Source of the DNA: Gemmatimonadaceae bacterium
GTDB taxonomy: Bacteria > Gemmatimonadota > Gemmatimonadetes > Gemmatimonadales > Gemmatimonadaceae
Length of the DNA stretch: 64,000 bases
Assembly (NCBI GenBank): GCA_020851455.1
Contig: JADZCT010000020.1
Coordinates: 124,001-188,000 of the forward strand
Direction: 5' to 3'
A program made the position numbers and the translations under genes. The number at the start of each line of letters is the position of its first letter. The first letter of the stretch is position 1. Shown piece after piece: positions 26,540 to 35,033 of this stretch. The notes under the pieces were generated by a model. It was not told where the DNA came from. It saw only the letters and a program-made list of their open reading frames with translations, and did not search any database.

Positions 26540-27057
26540 ATAGGATCTTCCCGCGTATCGTGCTGCGCGTTGCCATCGGTGCGTCGCTCGCCGCGCTCAA
26601 CGCCGTCGGCAGCAACGCCGCGGCGCAGGACTCGGGCATCCCGCTGGGCACCAAGGCCCCGAACGCGGAGGTGGAGACACTCGACGGCGCTCCTGCGGAC
26701 CTCGGTGCGTGGCTCGGGAAGGAGCCCATACTCATGGAGTTCTGGGCCACCTGGTGCCCCAATTGCCGCGAACTCGAGCCCGACCTGCTCTCGCTGGAGA
26801 AGCAGTACGCGGGCAAGGTCCGCTTCGTGAGCGTGGCGGTGAGCGTGAACCAGTCGCCAGCATTGGTAAAGCGCTACGTCCAACAGCATAGCTTACGAGG
26901 TGAACAACTTTATGATAGAAAGGGCAGGCTTACCGATGCATACGACGTCCCGGCTACCAGCTACGTAGTCGCAATCAACGCCAGGGGCATCGTCGTCTAC
27001 ACCGGCGTTGGTGGCAAGCAGGACCTCGCCGGCGCAATTGCCAAGGCGCTGCGCTAG
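26530..27057 (+). CDS. TlpA-family thioredoxin-like protein
   Basis: A 175-residue periplasmic thiol-disulfide reductase with a signal sequence or membrane anchor at about 8-32 and a thioredoxin fold after it. The active site is WATWCPNC (C76, C79) and the cis-proline motif is PATSY. It starts with GTG 26530 behind AGGAAAG inside the end of the CcdA-like gene, so the two are coupled. The pair forms a minimal reductive branch (CcdA to TlpA) without the gamma domain of DsbD. Likely targets are apocytochrome c or other Cys-containing exported proteins. Confidence 0.9.
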   Translation: MALNRIFPRIVLRVAIGASLAALNAVGSNAAAQDSGIPLGTKAPNAEVETLDGAPADLGAWLGKEPILMEFWATWCPNCRELEPDLLSLEKQYAGKVRFVSVAVSVNQSPALVKRYVQQHSLRGEQLYDRKGRLTDAYDVPATSYVVAINARGIVVYTGVGGKQDLAGAIAKALR

Positions 27058-27575
27058 CCGCCAAGCGGCGCGTCAAAGAGGAGTTGCGGCGCTGCATCGT
27101 CGCGTGTGTGGTAGACGCGCAGTGTGTGCATCACCCATAGCTCCGGCTCCCGGTACGACATGAGCGCCCCGAGCGATCCGGGCGTCAGCGTGGCGTAGAA
27201 GTTCAGCGTACAGTGCGGAGTGAACGGCCACCGCGCCCGCTCGCATCGCAGACCGCTGGTTTTCAGTGCCTCGTGCAGAACACGGAGTGGCCCGTGAGGG
27301 TCGAGCGGCAATACCACGATCTCACGTCCGATGAAGCGCGCCGGCGGGCCAAACGTCAGTTCCAGCGGTGGCGTGCGCGCCGCGATCGGCCTGATCGCCC
27401 CTGTCAGCACGTCAACCGGTGTATCCGGGGCTATCGGCCCGGCTCCGGACGACCCAATCAACGTGACGTGTGGCGGAAGTTCACGGGCAAGCTTCGGATC
27501 CCATCGTTCCTGCAGCGCCCTGACGCGCTGCGCCATGAGCCCGTCCAGTTCACTGGTAATGAAGATGCCGTTCAT
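27054..27575 (-). CDS. 2H phosphoesterase, LigT / 2'-5' RNA ligase family
   Basis: A 173-residue cytoplasmic protein with the two HxT motifs that define the 2H superfamily: PPHVTL (H36, T38) and TPHCTL (H121, T123). Family members hydrolyse 2',3'-cyclic phosphates or join RNA 2'-5'; the exact reaction is not predictable here. Start ATG 27575 overlaps the stop of the upstream PAP2 gene in ATGA, so it is the third gene of a three-gene overlap chain. Its stop is convergent with the TlpA gene and shares 4 bp. Confidence 0.82.
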   Translation of the reverse strand: MNGIFITSELDGLMAQRVRALQERWDPKLARELPPHVTLIGSSGAGPIAPDTPVDVLTGAIRPIAARTPPLELTFGPPARFIGREIVVLPLDPHGPLRVLHEALKTSGLRCERARWPFTPHCTLNFYATLTPGSLGALMSYREPELWVMHTLRVYHTRDDAAPQLLFDAPLGG

Positions 27576-28330
27576 GGCTTGTCCGCATGCCAGCGCACTA
27601 CTGCGCGCCCCCCCCAAAAGCCAATTACGCCCCCCATCACCACGTCGCTCGTCCAGTGTCGGTCACGATAAACCCTTGCCGCTCCGGTGAGCGCCGCAGC
27701 CGCGTATAGCATCGCTGGCACCAACCTGGACCGCCCGGGCCGCAGCCGGGCCCACTCGGCGTCCACGGCCGACGCAAACGCGAATGCCGCAGTGGTATGC
27801 CCGGAAGGGAACGACTGGAACTCGCTGCGATCGCCAAAGCCCCGGCCGAGCACAAAATCACGCGGATTGCCGGGCGATTCATCCGGCCGGGCCCGCCCCA
27901 TGGCTCCCTTCAGCGCGCTCGTCACGGCACCCGTGGCGATCACGGCTTCGAGCGACCGCAGCCCGACCAGGCGTCGGGTCTCGCTGCCCGGCCAGTATCC
28001 GCTCACCCAGAGCGCAACTCCTGCGGCGAGCACGCCAGGGCTGCCGTACGCGCTCATCCCGTCCATGATCCCGCCAACCACGCGATCACCCTGCAGGGGC
28101 GAAGCTCTCGCTCCATCGGCGATCGCCCGGTCCCAGCCGACCAGCACCGCACTTGCCGCCACGCCGATTCCAACGACAGCCACATCTGACCTGGCAAGGA
28201 CAGGACCGTGCGCGCGCGGCACATCCTGCGCACGAAGAACCAGCGGAACGCCAGCGCAGGCTGCGAGCGCCGGGAGCCAAAGCACACGCCGTCGTGCGAC
28301 TGTGAACCAGTCGAAACCGCGCGTCCTCAT
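27572..28330 (-). CDS. PAP2-family phosphatase (second of a tandem pair)
   Basis: A 252-residue membrane protein of the PAP2/acid phosphatase type. The three catalytic motifs are visible: KGAMGRARP, PSGHTT and ARVYRDRHWTSD. The N-terminus has a membrane-spanning or signal segment (VLWLPALAACAGVPLVL). It probably removes a phosphate from a lipid such as phosphatidic acid or undecaprenyl pyrophosphate at the outer face of the inner membrane. Start ATG 28330 follows GGAGG at 5 nt and overlaps the stop of the first PAP2 gene (ATGA). Confidence 0.85.
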   Translation of the reverse strand: MRTRGFDWFTVARRRVLWLPALAACAGVPLVLRAQDVPRAHGPVLARSDVAVVGIGVAASAVLVGWDRAIADGARASPLQGDRVVGGIMDGMSAYGSPGVLAAGVALWVSGYWPGSETRRLVGLRSLEAVIATGAVTSALKGAMGRARPDESPGNPRDFVLGRGFGDRSEFQSFPSGHTTAAFAFASAVDAEWARLRPGRSRLVPAMLYAAAALTGAARVYRDRHWTSDVVMGGVIGFWGGRAVVRWHADKP

Positions 28331-28992
28331 TCCGGCCTCCTGGACGAACGGCCATCCCCCATCGTCCACGGACCAAGCATCACGCGATCGTACGCCGACT
28401 CGGCACGGCCCCCGTGAATGCGCGCCAGAACGAACGCCGTAACTGCTCCGATAACGACTGCTGCGCAAACGTCAGTGAGCCAATGCTGGTCCGCGAACAT
28501 ACGTCCCCACATAACCCACAACACGCTCCCAAGCAGCGGGGCAACCACGCCGATGCGAAGCCGGAGCGACCAACTGGCAGACGCGCACAACACCCCCACC
28601 ACGAAAGCCGTGGTTGCCGTAGTGTGCCCTGACGGCATCGAGAAGAACCGCGCGTCCGCCCACCCGTGGTTGAACTCCCAGTGCCAGGGCGCATTCCATT
28701 CGACGAATGGCCGCGCGCGTCCCGCAAGTCCTTTGATGATCCCGCTGACGCCGCTTGCGACAGCCAGCGCCTCCGTGCCGCGGAGCCCCGCCCTCGATAC
28801 ACGCCGCCAGCCAACCGCCCGCGCGCCAAGCCACATGGCGGCCGCGAACCAGATCACCCCGGGGCCACCCCACCAGTTTGCCGCCCGGGCCGTTGCCTGG
28901 AGCACGGGAGATGCAAGCGCAGCCGAGTCACGCACGGCGGCGCGCGCGGCCAGATCAGCCCTCCAGATGACGTTCCCTTGCTCCATCACCAT
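28327..28992 (-). CDS. PAP2-family phosphatase (first of a tandem pair)
   Basis: A 221-residue membrane protein with motif 1 KGLAGRARPF, motif 2 PSGHTTAT and motif 3 RMFADQHWLTDV. The arginine of motif 3 is in WGRMFADQH. Helices lie between the motifs. It has the same architecture as the next gene but is shorter and has a distinct N-terminus; they may have arisen by duplication. Start ATG 28992 (MVM); ATG 28986 is equally possible. It is divergent from the GNAT operon. Lipid substrate not identified. Confidence 0.8.
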   Translation of the reverse strand: MVMEQGNVIWRADLAARAAVRDSAALASPVLQATARAANWWGGPGVIWFAAAMWLGARAVGWRRVSRAGLRGTEALAVASGVSGIIKGLAGRARPFVEWNAPWHWEFNHGWADARFFSMPSGHTTATTAFVVGVLCASASWSLRLRIGVVAPLLGSVLWVMWGRMFADQHWLTDVCAAVVIGAVTAFVLARIHGGRAESAYDRVMLGPWTMGDGRSSRRPE

Positions 28993-29136
28993 TCGCGTCG
29001 TGCCGCCAGATCACGCTCCCGCGCAGCGCACGGGCGAACCGCGTCTCCAGGCATGACTCGGAGACTCCACCAGGCGCCCGCAGCCGCGGGAAACTTGCGC
29101 ATTGCCTGCCCCTCCAGCGGAATTCATGTTTCCCTG

Positions 29137-29973
29137 ATGTCACGACAAGACCGAATGCAGAACGTAACATTGGAAAGCGGCATCGTCATTCGCCCGCTCG
29201 AAACACACGCCGAACGGACTGCTGCCGTGCTCTTGCAAGATGAAACGTGGGGCCGTGATTTCAGCGAGAAGATCCCCGCCATCATGATGCTGGTGGCGGA
29301 GAAGACCGGCGGTGTCGCGGCCGGAGCGTTCGGCCGCGACGGCGCGCTCCTGGGCCTCGTTTTCGGCATCACGGGTGTCCGCGACGGCGACCTCATCCAC
29401 TGGTCCGACCTCCTTGCCGTTCACCCGGCAGCCCGCGGCCAGCACCTTGGCGAGGCGCTCAAGCGTTACCAGCGCGAGCGGTGCCGTGACGTTGGCGTGC
29501 AGCGGATGCACTGGACCTACGACCCGTTCGTCGCGCTGAATGCCCACCTCAACCTGAACGTGCTGGGCGCGCGCGTGGTGGAGTTCGTGCCCGACATGTA
29601 CGGCACCGAGACCCGCAGCCGGCTGCACGGCAGTCTCGGTACCGACCGGTTCGTCGTTGCCTGGCCAGTGCAGGCCGCGCCAGTCCCCCTCCCTGCCGAC
29701 CAGGCGCGCCTTGTCGGCGCGCCTGTCGTGGGCGGCTCGCTCGCCGACTGCCCCAGCGATATGCTCCTACCCCAGGCCCCAGTCGTGACCGTCCGCGTTC
29801 CGCACGATTACAGCACGGTCCTTGCCGGCGACCTGGAAAGAGCCCGCGCGTGGCGTGTATCCGCCCGGCGCGCTTTCCAGCACTACCTGTCATCCGGCTA
29901 TGAAGTGTCGGCATTCGTTCCCGGCGACGGCGCCGACGCGAGCTACGTTCTCTCCCGTTCCCGCACCACGTGA
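29137..29973 (+). CDS. GNAT N-acyltransferase (COG3375-like), probable D-amino-acid N-succinyltransferase
   Basis: A 278-residue GNAT-fold acyltransferase. The acyl-CoA-binding loop is seen as LLAVHPAARGQHLGEALKRYQ (residues about 88-108). The C-terminal half is long and has no second enzyme motif. It lies 4 bp upstream of the NSAR/MenC gene, with an M20 amidohydrolase gene third. In Geobacillus kaustophilus this gene order encodes D-amino-acid N-succinyltransferase, N-succinylamino-acid racemase and desuccinylase. The function is therefore inferred from context. ATG 29137 has a weak CATGTT-6 nt box; ATG 29155 is an alternative. Confidence 0.8.
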   Translation: MSRQDRMQNVTLESGIVIRPLETHAERTAAVLLQDETWGRDFSEKIPAIMMLVAEKTGGVAAGAFGRDGALLGLVFGITGVRDGDLIHWSDLLAVHPAARGQHLGEALKRYQRERCRDVGVQRMHWTYDPFVALNAHLNLNVLGARVVEFVPDMYGTETRSRLHGSLGTDRFVVAWPVQAAPVPLPADQARLVGAPVVGGSLADCPSDMLLPQAPVVTVRVPHDYSTVLAGDLERARAWRVSARRAFQHYLSSGYEVSAFVPGDGADASYVLSRSRTT

Positions 29974-29977
29974 CCAG

Positions 29978-31096
29978 ATGCACATAGACCAGATCATCCT
30001 GCGCGAGATCCCGCTCGCCCTGCGCGAGCCCTTCAGGATCTCGAGCGGCGCGATACACGAACGCAGGATCCTCCTGCTGGAGCTTTACGACCGCAGCGGC
30101 GCCCGTGCGTGGAGCGAGTGCATCGCCGGAGAGGCGCCCAACTACTCGCCGGAAACGATTGACACGGCATGGATCATCGTCGAGCAATACGCCGCCACGC
30201 GCCTCCTCGGCAGGAACGTAGAGCATCCAGGCGCCGTTCACGCGATCCTCGAGCGCGATCTGCGTGGCCACCAGATGGCGAAGGCCGGCCTGGAAATGGG
30301 GTGCTGGGGGTTGGCTGCAACGATCGCCGAAGAACCCCTCGGCCGCTTTATCGGCGGTACGCGCTCCGAAGTGGACGTAGGTATTTCACTCGGTATTCAG
30401 GCGTCACCAGAGGCGCTCGTAGACCGCGCCCGGCGTGCGGTCGAGGACGGCTACCGCAAGGTCAAGATCAAGATCGAACCAGGCCGCGACGTGGAATGGG
30501 TGCGCACCGTTCGCGCTGAACTTGGGCCGAAGCCGCACCTTATGGCCGACGCAAACAATGCCTACACGCTCGACGACGCCGATCACCTCGCTGAGTTCGA
30601 TGACCTCGGCCTCATCATGATCGAACAGCCGCTGGCGTGGGACGACCTCGTCCGGCATGCCGAGTTGCAGCGCCGCATCCGCACTCCGATCTGCCTCGAC
30701 GAGTCAATTACGTCGCTCGAACGGGCGCAGGACATGGTGACACTGGGAAGCGGGCGTATCGTGAACATCAAGCCCGGACGCGTGGGCGGGTTCGCGAGCT
30801 CGATCGCCATTCACGACTACTGCCAGCAGGCGGGGGTTCCGGTGTGGTGCGGCGGAATGTTCGAGAGCGGCGTCGGCAGGGCATACAACGTAGCCCTTGC
30901 CTCACTCCCCAACTTCACCATCCCAGGCGATATCAGCCCGAGCGCACGCTACTGGAAGGCCGATGTGGTGCACCCGGAATGGACGATGCATGACGGACGC
31001 ATTCGCGTGCCGCTCGACACCCCCGGCATCGGGGTTGCCGTTGACGAAGACCGCATCATCAACTCCGCCGTTCGCACCGCCTTGCTTCGCGCATGA
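29978..31096 (+). CDS. N-succinylamino-acid racemase / o-succinylbenzoate synthase family
   Basis: Enolase-superfamily enzyme of 372 residues, muconate-lactonising subgroup. The capping domain is at 1-125. The barrel carries the acid/base lysine in KVKIKI (K163/K165), metal ligands D191 (MADANNAY), E216 (MIEQPL) and D241 (CLDES), and the opposing lysine K265 (NIKPGRVGG). This is the set of NSAR/OSBS enzymes. With the GNAT gene before it and an M20 gene after it (4-bp overlap), racemisation of N-succinyl amino acids is the best call. Menaquinone synthesis (MenC) remains possible because no other men gene is in view and NSARs are often bifunctional. Confidence 0.88.
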   Translation: MHIDQIILREIPLALREPFRISSGAIHERRILLLELYDRSGARAWSECIAGEAPNYSPETIDTAWIIVEQYAATRLLGRNVEHPGAVHAILERDLRGHQMAKAGLEMGCWGLAATIAEEPLGRFIGGTRSEVDVGISLGIQASPEALVDRARRAVEDGYRKVKIKIEPGRDVEWVRTVRAELGPKPHLMADANNAYTLDDADHLAEFDDLGLIMIEQPLAWDDLVRHAELQRRIRTPICLDESITSLERAQDMVTLGSGRIVNIKPGRVGGFASSIAIHDYCQQAGVPVWCGGMFESGVGRAYNVALASLPNFTIPGDISPSARYWKADVVHPEWTMHDGRIRVPLDTPGIGVAVDEDRIINSAVRTALLRA

Positions 31097-32265
31097 CAGC
31101 CGCCCTCCCCTTCACTCCCGCTGACCGGGACTTCCTGATCGCCCTCCGCCGCGACCTGCATCAGCACCCGGAGCTGGCGTGGAAGGACGAGCGCACGGCC
31201 GGTCGCCTCGAGAAGGCGCTGCGTGAGTGTGGAGCGCGCGACATCAGGCGCATCTGCGCCACGGGGGTCGTGGCGCGGATTCCGGGTACCGACAGCGGCG
31301 CCACGGTTGCAGTACGGGGTGACATTGACGCGCTTCCCATCCAGGAGGCAACCGGACTTGCGTTCACGTCTGAACACGCCGGGGTCATGCACGCCTGCGG
31401 CCACGACGTGCACGCATCGTGGGCTGTCGGCGCTGCGCTCCTGCTTGCGCGCCAGCCCGCCAGGGGCGACACCGTCATCTTGCTACAGCCGGCCGAAGAG
31501 GTTGGCGAAGGCGCGCGCGCGATGATCGAGGCTGGCGCCGTAGACGGCGTTCGCGCCGTCTTCGGCGCTCATGTGGACCGGAGGTTCCCGGTGGGAGAGG
31601 TGGTCGCCCAAGCCGGGCCCCTTGCTGCCAGCACCGATACGTTCAACATTCTTGTCCGCGGCAGGGGTGCGCATGGCGCGCGCCCGCACATGGCGCTCGA
31701 CCCGGTGGTTGGCGCCGCCTCCATCGTCACCGCTATCCAAACCATTGTCTCACGACGCCTAGACCCGGGATCTCCGGGCGTCATCAGCGTCGGCATCATA
31801 CAGGGCGGCACCGCGCCGAACATCATCCCCGAAGAAGTCGAACTGGCCGGAACCATCCGGGCCACGGGTCAAGCCGCGCGCTCACTCCTCACCACCGAAC
31901 TCTCGCGGCTCGCAAGCGCGGTGGCCGCCGCGCACGGACTGACGGCCACGGTGAGCATAAGGGAGGGCACGCCGCCGCTCGTAAACCCGCCCGAGTGCGC
32001 CGCGTGGGCATCCAGCGCAGTGCAAACATTGCTTGGCCCGGCGGCTCTGGTGCCGCTGGGGGTCGTCAACATGGGCGGCGAAGACTTTGCGTGTTACCTG
32101 GAGCAGGTGCCCGGCTGCTTCATGCGGATCGGGGCACGCGAGCCAGACGGTGATACGGTGGACGCCCACACGCCAAGGTTCGCGCCAGCCGAATGTGCCA
32201 TCTTTGTGGGCGCGGCCGTCCTCGCCCAGGCCGCACGCAATGCGTCAAGCGCGCTTGCGGACTGA
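31093..32265 (+). CDS. M20 amidohydrolase, probable N-succinyl-L-amino-acid desuccinylase
   Basis: A 390-residue cytoplasmic M20D-type metallohydrolase. Motifs seen: DLHQHPELAWKD, RGDIDALPIQE, HACGHDVHA (paired metal ligands), QPAEEVGEGA (catalytic Glu pair), and MGGEDFACY with the last His/Glu region. It overlaps the racemase gene by ATGA. In the known NSAR operons the third enzyme removes succinate only from the L-isomer, which pulls the racemase in one direction. General hippurate hydrolase or IAA-amino acid hydrolase activity would be the alternative if the operon works differently. Confidence 0.85.
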   Translation: MTAALPFTPADRDFLIALRRDLHQHPELAWKDERTAGRLEKALRECGARDIRRICATGVVARIPGTDSGATVAVRGDIDALPIQEATGLAFTSEHAGVMHACGHDVHASWAVGAALLLARQPARGDTVILLQPAEEVGEGARAMIEAGAVDGVRAVFGAHVDRRFPVGEVVAQAGPLAASTDTFNILVRGRGAHGARPHMALDPVVGAASIVTAIQTIVSRRLDPGSPGVISVGIIQGGTAPNIIPEEVELAGTIRATGQAARSLLTTELSRLASAVAAAHGLTATVSIREGTPPLVNPPECAAWASSAVQTLLGPAALVPLGVVNMGGEDFACYLEQVPGCFMRIGAREPDGDTVDAHTPRFAPAECAIFVGAAVLAQAARNASSALAD

Positions 32266-32272
32266 ACTGCGG

Positions 32273-33481
32273 TCAGTCCCGTGGCGCAGTTACTACTTCG
32301 CGCGACATCGCAAGGTCAGCGAGAAACAGATCCTCTGCGCGTGAGCCCGCGTTCACGTCGTCCAGGTAGAGGTCGAGCTCGAAGTTGACTGCAATCCCCA
32401 GGGGATTGAAATCTGTCGAGCCAATGCGGGTCCAGCGCCCGTCAACGACACTGGTCTTGGCGTGCATCATCTCGCCGTTCCACTCCCAGACGCGCACCCC
32501 TTGGGCAAGGAGCGTGCGGTAGTAGCGTCTCTGGTAGCCGTGCACCCACGGGTGGTCATTCTTCCTTGGCAGCAGCAGTCTGACGTCCACGCCCTCGCGC
32601 GCAGCGCCAATGAGCGCATCCACCTCGGCAAGGGACGGAATGAAGTACGCAGTTGCAAGCCAGATCGAGCGCTCCGATGCCGCGCATTGCAGGTGGAAGG
32701 CCCGGCCCACGCGAAAGCGGCCAGGTTCACCCTCGACCACCGCCGCCACCACCGCCGGCGCCGTACCCGGATCAATATCCGTATTGTGGCCGACTCGCCG
32801 GGTCCTGCGCTCCTGGCGTGAGGGACGTTGCCCGGACGCCCTGCGCCACATGTTGTCGAACGTCCGCCGCAAGTCCGAGGCCGCTGGACCCTCGATGCGC
32901 ACGCACCGGTCGCGCCACGGCAGGCTCTTCCTCCTGAGGAGCACACCCCGCCACTCATCCCCAATCCCGATCCCGCCCGTCACCGCGGCGGTGTCATCCA
33001 CTACGAGCAATTTCCGATGATCGCGCGGTACGAGGCCAAGCCAGCGATGAAACCCGGGAGGATTGAAAACCAGCACCTCGGCGCCCGCACGCCGGAGCCC
33101 GTCCAGAAATGAACCCGACGTTCCCCTCATTCCAATCCAGTCGCCAAGAACCCGGACCGCCGCACCGCGCGCAGCAGCGCGGCCAAGTGCGTCGGCGAAG
33201 CGATGTCCGGTAGTGTCGTCGCGAAGTATGTAGCTCTCCAGCTCCACGCTTCGCGAGGCGGCGTCTATGAGCGCGATCATGGCGTCGAACGTCTCGTCGC
33301 CGTCCGAGTACATCTCGATCGTGTTGCCCGACGACACGTCCGCTGATGCAATGCGCCAGAGGGCGCGGGCGTAACTTGCGCTGCGCTCCGCATAACCTGG
33401 CGGTAGCGGCGCTGCCTGGCGTGCGGGCGCCGCCACCTGCGGCGGCGCTACGACAATATGGGTTCCGGTGCGCCGGCTCAT
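32273..33481 (-). CDS. Phospholipase D-like protein (cardiolipin synthase family)
   Basis: A 402-residue protein with two HKD motifs: RDHRKLLVVDD and MHAKTSVVDG, each followed by the Gly/Ser turn (TGG, GSTDFN). That is the complete active site of the PLD superfamily. Spacing and the phrase NPPGFHRWLGLVPRDHRK match cardiolipin synthases, specifically the soluble short type without N-terminal membrane helices (ClsB/YbhO-like). It would transfer a phosphatidyl group between phospholipids at the inner membrane. Start ATG 33481 has AAGGGA 3-5 nt upstream. It is divergent from fabI. Confidence 0.85.
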   Translation of the reverse strand: MSRRTGTHIVVAPPQVAAPARQAAPLPPGYAERSASYARALWRIASADVSSGNTIEMYSDGDETFDAMIALIDAASRSVELESYILRDDTTGHRFADALGRAAARGAAVRVLGDWIGMRGTSGSFLDGLRRAGAEVLVFNPPGFHRWLGLVPRDHRKLLVVDDTAAVTGGIGIGDEWRGVLLRRKSLPWRDRCVRIEGPAASDLRRTFDNMWRRASGQRPSRQERRTRRVGHNTDIDPGTAPAVVAAVVEGEPGRFRVGRAFHLQCAASERSIWLATAYFIPSLAEVDALIGAAREGVDVRLLLPRKNDHPWVHGYQRRYYRTLLAQGVRVWEWNGEMMHAKTSVVDGRWTRIGSTDFNPLGIAVNFELDLYLDDVNAGSRAEDLFLADLAMSREVVTAPRD

Positions 33482-33572
33482 GTCCCTTCAGCTTCGCCTG
33501 CCCGCGGCCGATTCGGAAGTGCGGACAGGCAGCCCCACTTGCATCGCGACCGGGAAGGGGGACATTTCACTC

Positions 33573-34475
33573 ATGCTCTCGATTGACCTGACTGGCAAGC
33601 GCGCCCTGGTGGCGGGCATAGCCGACGACGCCGGCTTCGGCTTCGCCATCGCCAAAGCGCTGGCCGAGGCAGGAGCGTCCGTCTGCGTGGCAACGTGGCC
33701 GCCCGCTCGCAACATCTTCCTGAACCTCATCGAGCGCGGGAAGATGGACGAGTCCCGACGCCTCTCGAACGGTTCGCTGCTCGATTTCGAGAAGATCTAC
33801 CCCCTCGACGCCGCGTACGACACGCTCGAAGCCGCCCCTGACGACATCCGTTCCAACAAGCGGTACAAGGATGTCGGCGACTTCTCGATCGCCGGACTCG
33901 CCGCGCGGCTGACCGCCGACTTCGGCGCGCCATGCGTTGACATCCTGGTGCACGCGCTTGCGAATGGCCCCGAAGTACGAAAGCCGCTCATTGATACCAG
34001 TCGCGAGGGCTACCTCACCGCATTGGGAGTGAGCGCGTACTCGATGGTATCGTTGCTTCGGCACATGGGGCCTGCGTTTCGCCCGGGAGGATCGGCGCTC
34101 TCCCTCACGTACATGGCCAGCGAGCGCGTGGTGCCCGGCTACGGCGGCGGAATGTCATCCGCCAAGGCAGCTCTCGAATCCGACACTCGAACGCTGGCAT
34201 TCGAGGCCGGCCGGCGCTGGGGAGTCCGCGTCAATACAATCAGCGCTGGACCGCTTGCGTCGCGCGCCGCGAGCGCAATCGGGATCATCGAAAAGATGGT
34301 GGAATACTGCGCGGCTAATACGCCCATCCCGGAAGCGCTCACCGCGCGTGAAGTCGGTACCGCGGCGGCATTCCTTGCCTCGCCGCTGGCAAGCGGCATT
34401 ACCGGCGCCACGCTCTACGTGGACAAGGGCTACAACATCATGGGTATGGCGGTACAGGAGCGCGTGGCAGGTTAG
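33573..34475 (+). CDS. fabI: Enoyl-[acyl-carrier-protein] reductase, plant/apicomplexan-like type
   Basis: NADH-dependent reductase for the last step of each fatty-acid elongation cycle, 300 residues. It carries the long loop RGKMDESRRLSNGSLLDFEK between strands 2 and 3 that is known from plant chloroplast and apicomplexan enzymes and is absent in E. coli FabI. The catalytic residues Y180, Y190 and K198 keep the plant spacing (Tyr to Lys 8 residues, not 7), in SERVVPGYGGGMSSAK. NGPEV and TISAGPL also match. Start ATG 33573 begins the domain; GGGAAGGGGGAC lies upstream. Probably inhibited by triclosan-like compounds only if the loop fits, which cannot be judged here. Confidence 0.93.
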   Translation: MLSIDLTGKRALVAGIADDAGFGFAIAKALAEAGASVCVATWPPARNIFLNLIERGKMDESRRLSNGSLLDFEKIYPLDAAYDTLEAAPDDIRSNKRYKDVGDFSIAGLAARLTADFGAPCVDILVHALANGPEVRKPLIDTSREGYLTALGVSAYSMVSLLRHMGPAFRPGGSALSLTYMASERVVPGYGGGMSSAKAALESDTRTLAFEAGRRWGVRVNTISAGPLASRAASAIGIIEKMVEYCAANTPIPEALTAREVGTAAAFLASPLASGITGATLYVDKGYNIMGMAVQERVAG

Positions 34476-34505
34476 TACAGGCAGCCCCGCCCTGCTGCCC
34501 GCGCG

Positions 34506-35018
34506 TCAGACGGGCCGCTCGAACATTGCAACTTCGCCGCCGTCGTACGAACGAGCTCCCACGCGTACGAATCCCATCGCCTCATGGAAGGCGATGGAAT
34601 CCGGGTTCGGTGGGCGTACGTTCACCTCGAGCGCGATTCGCGCCCAGCGCCCCCGGGCGAAGGCAAACATCGCAGCGTAGAGCGCCCGCCCCACGCCCGC
34701 ACGCTTCGCGCGTGGCGCGACGACGATTCGGTCGAGGTACAGGAACGAGTCATAGCGTTCGCCAAACCACGCGTAGTTGCCGCTCCAGTACGGCGTGCCA
34801 TTTCGAAGCGCAAGCGCAAACCCATCCACGCGCCCGTCTCGCAATGCCAGTACCGCAAAGTCGGCGTTCCCGCGAATCCAGGCGAACTGCTCCTCATCGA
34901 GGACATTGACATGCGGCACTGCGGCGTTGTTCAATGCCCGCAGTGCCGCATCGTCATCTGGCGTGGCGCTCCGGATCTCCAGGCCGGAGTCGTTCGTCAA
35001 TCCGGAGCGCACCGTCAA
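34506..35018 (-). CDS. GNAT family N-acetyltransferase
   Basis: A 170-residue GNAT enzyme. The N-terminal strand is LEIRSATPDDDAALRALN and the CoA-binding motif A is LDRIVVAPRAKRAGVGRALYAAM (residues about 94-116, with the R/Q-x-x-G-x-G/A pattern). The end has EVNVRPPNPDSIAFHEAMGF, a typical motif B. Substrate unknown. The start is a TTG at 35018 (or GTG 35012), only 15 bp after the stop of the large BNR-repeat gene, so it is probably transcribed with it. Confidence 0.8.
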   Translation of the reverse strand: MTVRSGLTNDSGLEIRSATPDDDAALRALNNAAVPHVNVLDEEQFAWIRGNADFAVLALRDGRVDGFALALRNGTPYWSGNYAWFGERYDSFLYLDRIVVAPRAKRAGVGRALYAAMFAFARGRWARIALEVNVRPPNPDSIAFHEAMGFVRVGARSYDGGEVAMFERPV

Positions 35019-35033
35019 CGTGTCGTCTTCCGA

